Shown here in pieces: positions 60,578 through 64,000 of a stretch of DNA of 64,000 bases. The translations under genes were made by a program, and so were the position numbers. Every line of letters starts with the position of its first letter. Positions within the stretch are counted from its first letter, which is position 1. The notes beneath the pieces are model-generated. The model was not told the origin of the DNA, did not search any database, and saw only the letters and a list, made by a program, of their open reading frames with translations. Origin of the DNA: Opitutaceae bacterium (lineage in GTDB: Bacteria; Verrucomicrobiota; Verrucomicrobiia; Opitutales; Opitutaceae); the NCBI GenBank assembly GCA_028284235.1, contig JANQSC010000054.1, forward strand, positions 124,001 to 188,000. The letters run 5' to 3'.

Positions 60578-61609
60578 ATGAGCAAGGGATTCGAGAGTGA
60601 ACCGGCATTTGAGCAGCCGGACCGAGAAGCGGCGATTTGGATGTCGAAGCTTGATCGGAATTTATCGGCAGCCGAACAAGACGCGTTTTTCGACTGGATC
60701 GCGTCGGATCCAAAGAATGCGGACGCAATTGCGGAACAGCGTCGCAATTGGAAACGGATGGACGGGCTTGGGGCGTGGAAACCGGAGCATAGCGATCGCG
60801 CGAATCCCAACTTGATTGGACCGCAACAGTCTGATCGACGCAAGGCGCTGTCGTTGATTGGCGCATTGGCGGCAGCCGCTTGCGTCGCTATTCTGTTTTT
60901 CGTTTCTACGGGTGATCTTAGTGAAGACGCCAGAGAGACGAGTTCCTCCATCGTGTCCCAGAGCGACAATCGCACGTACTTGGAAGACGGGTCCTACATC
61001 AAGGCGAAAGGTGGCGCGGGATTCAGTGTCCTTTTCACTCAAGACGAGCGACGCGTGCGTCTTGAGAAGGGCGAGGCGTTTTTTGTGGTGTCGAAAGACT
61101 CTCGACGCCCATTTATCGTCGAAACGCGTGGCTTGGATGTTACCGCGGTGGGTACCGCTTTCAACGTCAAGCTCGAGGTGGAGTATTGCGAAGTCCTGGT
61201 CACGGAAGGCATCGTGAGTATGGAATTCGAAGCGGGACCGGATCTGGCCTTTGAATCGCCTCCACTATTGAAAGAAAGCCAGCTTGCTATTGTTCCCTTA
61301 GACAGTGGTTCGTCTCTCGAAAGCGAAGTGAAGGTTTTGAGTAAAGACGAAGTGATCGAGCGGTTGGATTGGCAGCACGGCTTGATGAACTTTAATGACC
61401 GCGCTCTCTTCGAGATCGTTGAAGAGCTAAACAATTTAAATGACGTCCAGCTCCGAATCGCTGATCCGGAGCTCGGGAACATGCTGTTTAGCGGCTCCGT
61501 TCGCTCGGATAACGCAGAAGGTTTTGCCCGCTTGCTAGAAACGGGATTTGGAGCGAAAGCGGACTTTTCAGACGACGCCGAGATCGTCATGATTTTGGCG
61601 GATCCATAA
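60578..61609 (+). CDS. FecR-family anti-sigma factor
   Basis: 343 residues. The N-terminal DUF4880 segment (EAAIWMSKLDRNLSAAEQDA, FFDWIASDPKNADAI) contacts the sigma factor. One transmembrane helix is near residue 95 (ALSLIGALAAAACVAILFFV). The FecR domain follows (RTYLEDGSYIKAKGGAGFSV, RVRLEKGEAFFVVSKDSRRP, FIVETRGLDVTAVGTAFNV), then a C-terminal STN-like DUF4974 part (DWQHGLMNFNDRALFEIVEE). It starts 1 bp after the sigma stop, so the two are translated together. Confidence 0.93.
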   Translation: MSKGFESEPAFEQPDREAAIWMSKLDRNLSAAEQDAFFDWIASDPKNADAIAEQRRNWKRMDGLGAWKPEHSDRANPNLIGPQQSDRRKALSLIGALAAAACVAILFFVSTGDLSEDARETSSSIVSQSDNRTYLEDGSYIKAKGGAGFSVLFTQDERRVRLEKGEAFFVVSKDSRRPFIVETRGLDVTAVGTAFNVKLEVEYCEVLVTEGIVSMEFEAGPDLAFESPPLLKESQLAIVPLDSGSSLESEVKVLSKDEVIERLDWQHGLMNFNDRALFEIVEELNNLNDVQLRIADPELGNMLFSGSVRSDNAEGFARLLETGFGAKADFSDDAEIVMILADP

Positions 61610-61710
61610 TTGTTTCAGTTTTCTTTAGGGGAATTTTTCGGGTTCTGCATCTTGCAGGGCGTAGGAACACGGAATGTCCCCATTATCAAACGAACTACCT
61701 CACCCCTTAA

Positions 61711-64000
61711 ATGCGTCGGCGCGTTTATCCGAATCGGATGTTAACAAGATTCCTTCATCGCGCTTTAGCGTTCCTCGCGTTTGCGATTATATACTCTGCA
61801 AGCCCCTTCGCAGCAGCCGAAGAGGAGGTGATCGATATCGATATCCCAGCGGGCAAGGCCTCGGTCACGTTAAAGAAACTGATCGCTTTGACCGAGCTTC
61901 AAATTATATATCGCCCGAACGAGTTGAGCGAATTCCGGACGCGGGCCGCGCGAGGAAAGTTGACGCCGCGCGAAGCGCTCGACCGGATGCTTGGGGACAT
62001 CCCATTCAAGGCCGTCCAGGATAGCGAAAGCGGAGCCTTCGCTATTATTCGCGTACCCTACGATACGAAACGCCCATCTCGGCGCGGCGGTACGCGGGAA
62101 CTACAATCCCTGGATACTCAACCCGAAATGAACTCAAAACCAACAAACGAAAACCCGAAAACCTTTCTCAAAGCCTTGCTTTCGCTCGCTATTGCGAGTT
62201 CGCCTTACTATGCCTCCGCTCAGGAGTTGGACGAAAACGATGTCTACACGCTTTCCCCCTTCTCGGTGGACGCGTCAGAAGATACTGGATACAGAGCCAC
62301 AAGTACACTCGCAGGAACACGTATCAAAACGAACTTGGCCGATGTAGGCGCTTCGATTACCGCCATCACCGAGCAGTTCATGGAAGACACGGGTTCGACA
62401 AATCTAAACGAGCTGCTCGTCTATACGGCGAACACCGAAACCGCGACTGTGGGAGGCAACTTCTCTGCGGGCTTCGAGCAAAGCGACGCTTTCGGGCGTG
62501 GTTTCCAGAGTGGCCAAACGTCCATCATCAATCCGCAAGGGGCCCAGCGTCTGCGCGGCCTGTCCTCGGCGGACGTCACGAGGAACTTGTTTCGCAGCAG
62601 CATCACCTGGGACAACTATAACGTGGACCGCGTGGAAATCGTCCGGGGCGCCAACTCTATATTGTTTGGCCAGGGCAGCCCGGCGGGCACGATCAACGTG
62701 AATCTAATCAAGCCGTTCTTCCGGGATGCCCACGAGGTCAAGATCCGTTTCGACGATCAAGGCAGCCTCAGAAGCAGCTTCGACTCGAACGTGATCGCTT
62801 TGAAGGACAAGGTCGCTATTCGCGTGGCGGGCTTGCAGGACAATTTCAACTTCCGCCAGAATCCCGCCTTCGAGGACGACGAGCGCCTGTTTGGAGCCCT
62901 TACCTGGAACATCACCGAAAACCTGACCCTGCGACTCAACGGCGAGGTGGGCCGCATCCGGGCCAATCGAGCCAATCCGTTTGGCCCGACGGATGGCTTC
63001 TCCGACTATTTAGGCCACGTGGGCGCGGCCACCTACCCGGTGGTCGGCGCCGATGAGCCTCGCATTCCCGAGTTGCTGGGCGGGACTAACATCCTCCCGG
63101 CGGGAACTCCCCGCATCTTCGTTCAGTACGGATTGAACTTGGAGGCAGACGGTTCGCTGGCCGGGAGTTCGCCTTCGACCAATACCGTTCGATGGGCCTT
63201 CTCCGGCAACAACGTCTTGCCAGACAATCCCGAGGGCATTCCCGTCGCGGGTCGCACGGTGCGCGCTTCCAGGGCGAACTACGAGCTAAGACGAGGTATT
63301 GGTCTTCTCCCTACAAGCCTCGAGGACTATTCGATCTTCGATTGGAAAAACAACTCACTTGCGGGAAACTTTCCCTTCCAGGATCAGGATTTTCAGACGA
63401 GCCAAGCGGTTTTGGAGTATATTTCGAAGGAAGGGCGTTTCGGGGTGGAGCTCGCTTTCGATCACCAGACGGAGGATCGCGAGACGCAACGAGGGCCAGT
63501 CACCTCCCGAGACTATGTCATTCGATTGGATGTCTCCCAGCAGACTTTCGATGGCACCCCGAATCCAAACGCTCTGCGACCCGTCACGGTCTTTACGCAG
63601 AACATCCAGGGAACGGCTACCAGCACTCAAGTGAACGAGGCGGTTCAGTTAAACGCCTTCGCAAAGCTCAACGTTTCCGAGGATTTGAATATGGACAACT
63701 GGCTGGGCCGCCTGTTGGGCAGGCATACCTTCACGCTCTATGCCAGTGACGCCGAGAACCGTTTCGACGGTCTTAACTTTGACGAAACGTGGGTAGGGGA
63801 GAACATCGCCAACAACGCCAGCAACGGCTTGTCTGTCAATCGTCCGTTTGGCCACAACCACCGTGATGTAGGGGCGGCTATCTATCTGGGTCCGGCCGTC
63901 TCCTCCATCGACGATATCAGCATCACGCCGATCGGCTTCTCGGCCAGGGACTATTTCCCCAACGGGGAAACGTACACCGTGAGAGTTTGGGACAAGGCGT
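61711..64000 (+). CDS. STN-domain TonB-dependent transducer with internal second signal segment, 3' part cut by window edge
   Basis: 763 codons are open from the ATG at 61711 to the window edge. A signal peptide (ALAFLAFAIIYSASPFAAA) precedes an STN domain at about residues 37-105 (DIPAGKASVTLKKLIALTEL, QIIYRPNELSEF), the part that contacts FecR. After a linker, an in-frame Met at 62128 begins a second signal-like segment (TFLKALLSLAIASSPYYASA) followed by the receptor entry DVYTLSPFSVDASEDTGYRA and plug motifs (RLRGLSSADVTRNLF, VEIVRGANSILFGQGSPAG). So two secretory N-termini occur in one frame. The receptor part resembles the one at 3363 in its N-terminus. Its substrate is unknown; control by the upstream FecI/FecR pair is expected. 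Confidence 0.9.
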   Translation, partial: MRRRVYPNRMLTRFLHRALAFLAFAIIYSASPFAAAEEEVIDIDIPAGKASVTLKKLIALTELQIIYRPNELSEFRTRAARGKLTPREALDRMLGDIPFKAVQDSESGAFAIIRVPYDTKRPSRRGGTRELQSLDTQPEMNSKPTNENPKTFLKALLSLAIASSPYYASAQELDENDVYTLSPFSVDASEDTGYRATSTLAGTRIKTNLADVGASITAITEQFMEDTGSTNLNELLVYTANTETATVGGNFSAGFEQSDAFGRGFQSGQTSIINPQGAQRLRGLSSADVTRNLFRSSITWDNYNVDRVEIVRGANSILFGQGSPAGTINVNLIKPFFRDAHEVKIRFDDQGSLRSSFDSNVIALKDKVAIRVAGLQDNFNFRQNPAFEDDERLFGALTWNITENLTLRLNGEVGRIRANRANPFGPTDGFSDYLGHVGAATYPVVGADEPRIPELLGGTNILPAGTPRIFVQYGLNLEADGSLAGSSPSTNTVRWAFSGNNVLPDNPEGIPVAGRTVRASRANYELRRGIGLLPTSLEDYSIFDWKNNSLAGNFPFQDQDFQTSQAVLEYISKEGRFGVELAFDHQTEDRETQRGPVTSRDYVIRLDVSQQTFDGTPNPNALRPVTVFTQNIQGTATSTQVNEAVQLNAFAKLNVSEDLNMDNWLGRLLGRHTFTLYASDAENRFDGLNFDETWVGENIANNASNGLSVNRPFGHNHRDVGAAIYLGPAVSSIDDISITPIGFSARDYFPNGETYTVRVWDKA

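Noticed and set aside
61674..62024. 116-codon frame overlapping the start of the STN-receptor gene
   Set aside because: It is in another frame of a gene whose signal peptide and STN domain are clear, and its product is Arg/Ser-rich without domains.
63192..63749. 185-codon frame within the receptor gene
   Set aside because: Out-of-frame reading of the receptor barrel; the receptor frame is conserved and continuous.
1..64000. CRISPR arrays, tRNA or rRNA genes, complete insertion sequences, phage or plasmid functions
   Set aside because: No regularly spaced short repeats, no tRNA-like cloverleaf that I could recognise, no transposase or integrase reading frame and no phage genes were seen.

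Overview
The window looks like a chromosomal, accessory-rich stretch of a marine- or plant-polymer-degrading bacterium of the phylum Verrucomicrobiota, most likely class Opitutia. The pointers are two TonB-dependent receptors with the N-terminal 'LSPF-VDAS-DTGYRATST-AGTRI' signature common in that class, a DUF1549/DUF1553 (PSD1) plus DUF1501 operon led by an ECF sigma factor and a FecR-domain protein, a sulfatase, and PadR-controlled ADOP permeases. I saw no tRNA, rRNA, CRISPR array or complete insertion sequence.

Layout. 1-575 is the truncated start of a sialate O-acetylesterase-like gene (minus strand). 661-14497 is a carbohydrate locus: a 2-hydroxyacid dehydrogenase, a LacI regulator divergent from a SusC-like TonB-dependent receptor, a two-module carbohydrate-binding-like protein, a deacetylase-like protein with a tiny coupled zinc ribbon, a GH28-like pectinase, an odd aldo/keto reductase and a sodium:solute symporter. 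14530-17380 (minus) holds a GH140/apiosidase-like enzyme and an agarase-like hydrolase. 17509-27278 is the most informative part: two divergent operons encode a ribose-type ABC importer, an XRE-cupin regulator and homologues of the oxidative D-apiose pathway (ApsD dehydrogenase, ApnL lactonase, ApnO oxidoisomerase and a TIM-barrel protein that fits the decarboxylase OiaC). 27338-34063 adds a second GH140-like enzyme, a sulfatase, a DUF5060 hydrolase and a serine hydrolase. The picture is release of apiose from a pectic polymer (RG-II or apiogalacturonan), its import, and its oxidation to a C4 ketose.

34147-50300 is an array of four PadR-ADOP modules (PadR repressor plus a MacB/FtsX-type double permease without its own ATPase), interleaved with a serine hydrolase, an alpha/alpha-toroid protein and a formylglycine-generating-enzyme-like protein that lacks the catalytic cysteines. 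Each PadR gene has a pair of tandem palindromes upstream, with related sequences in three of the four. The fourth module is a mosaic of the second and third, with a roughly 650-bp repeat shared with the second.

50591-53234 is a FadR/GntR regulator divergent from an FG-GAP-repeat secreted protein, with a good FadR-type operator between them. 53333-53454 is a short copy of the sulfatase active-site region. 53536-59838 (minus) is the ECF sigma - FecR - PSD1 - DUF1501 operon. 60025-64000 (plus) is a second ECF sigma - FecR - TonB-dependent receptor signalling system. Its receptor carries an STN domain and, in frame behind it, a second signal-peptide-like segment; it runs off the window. Family assignments come from reading motifs and recalled families, not from searches.
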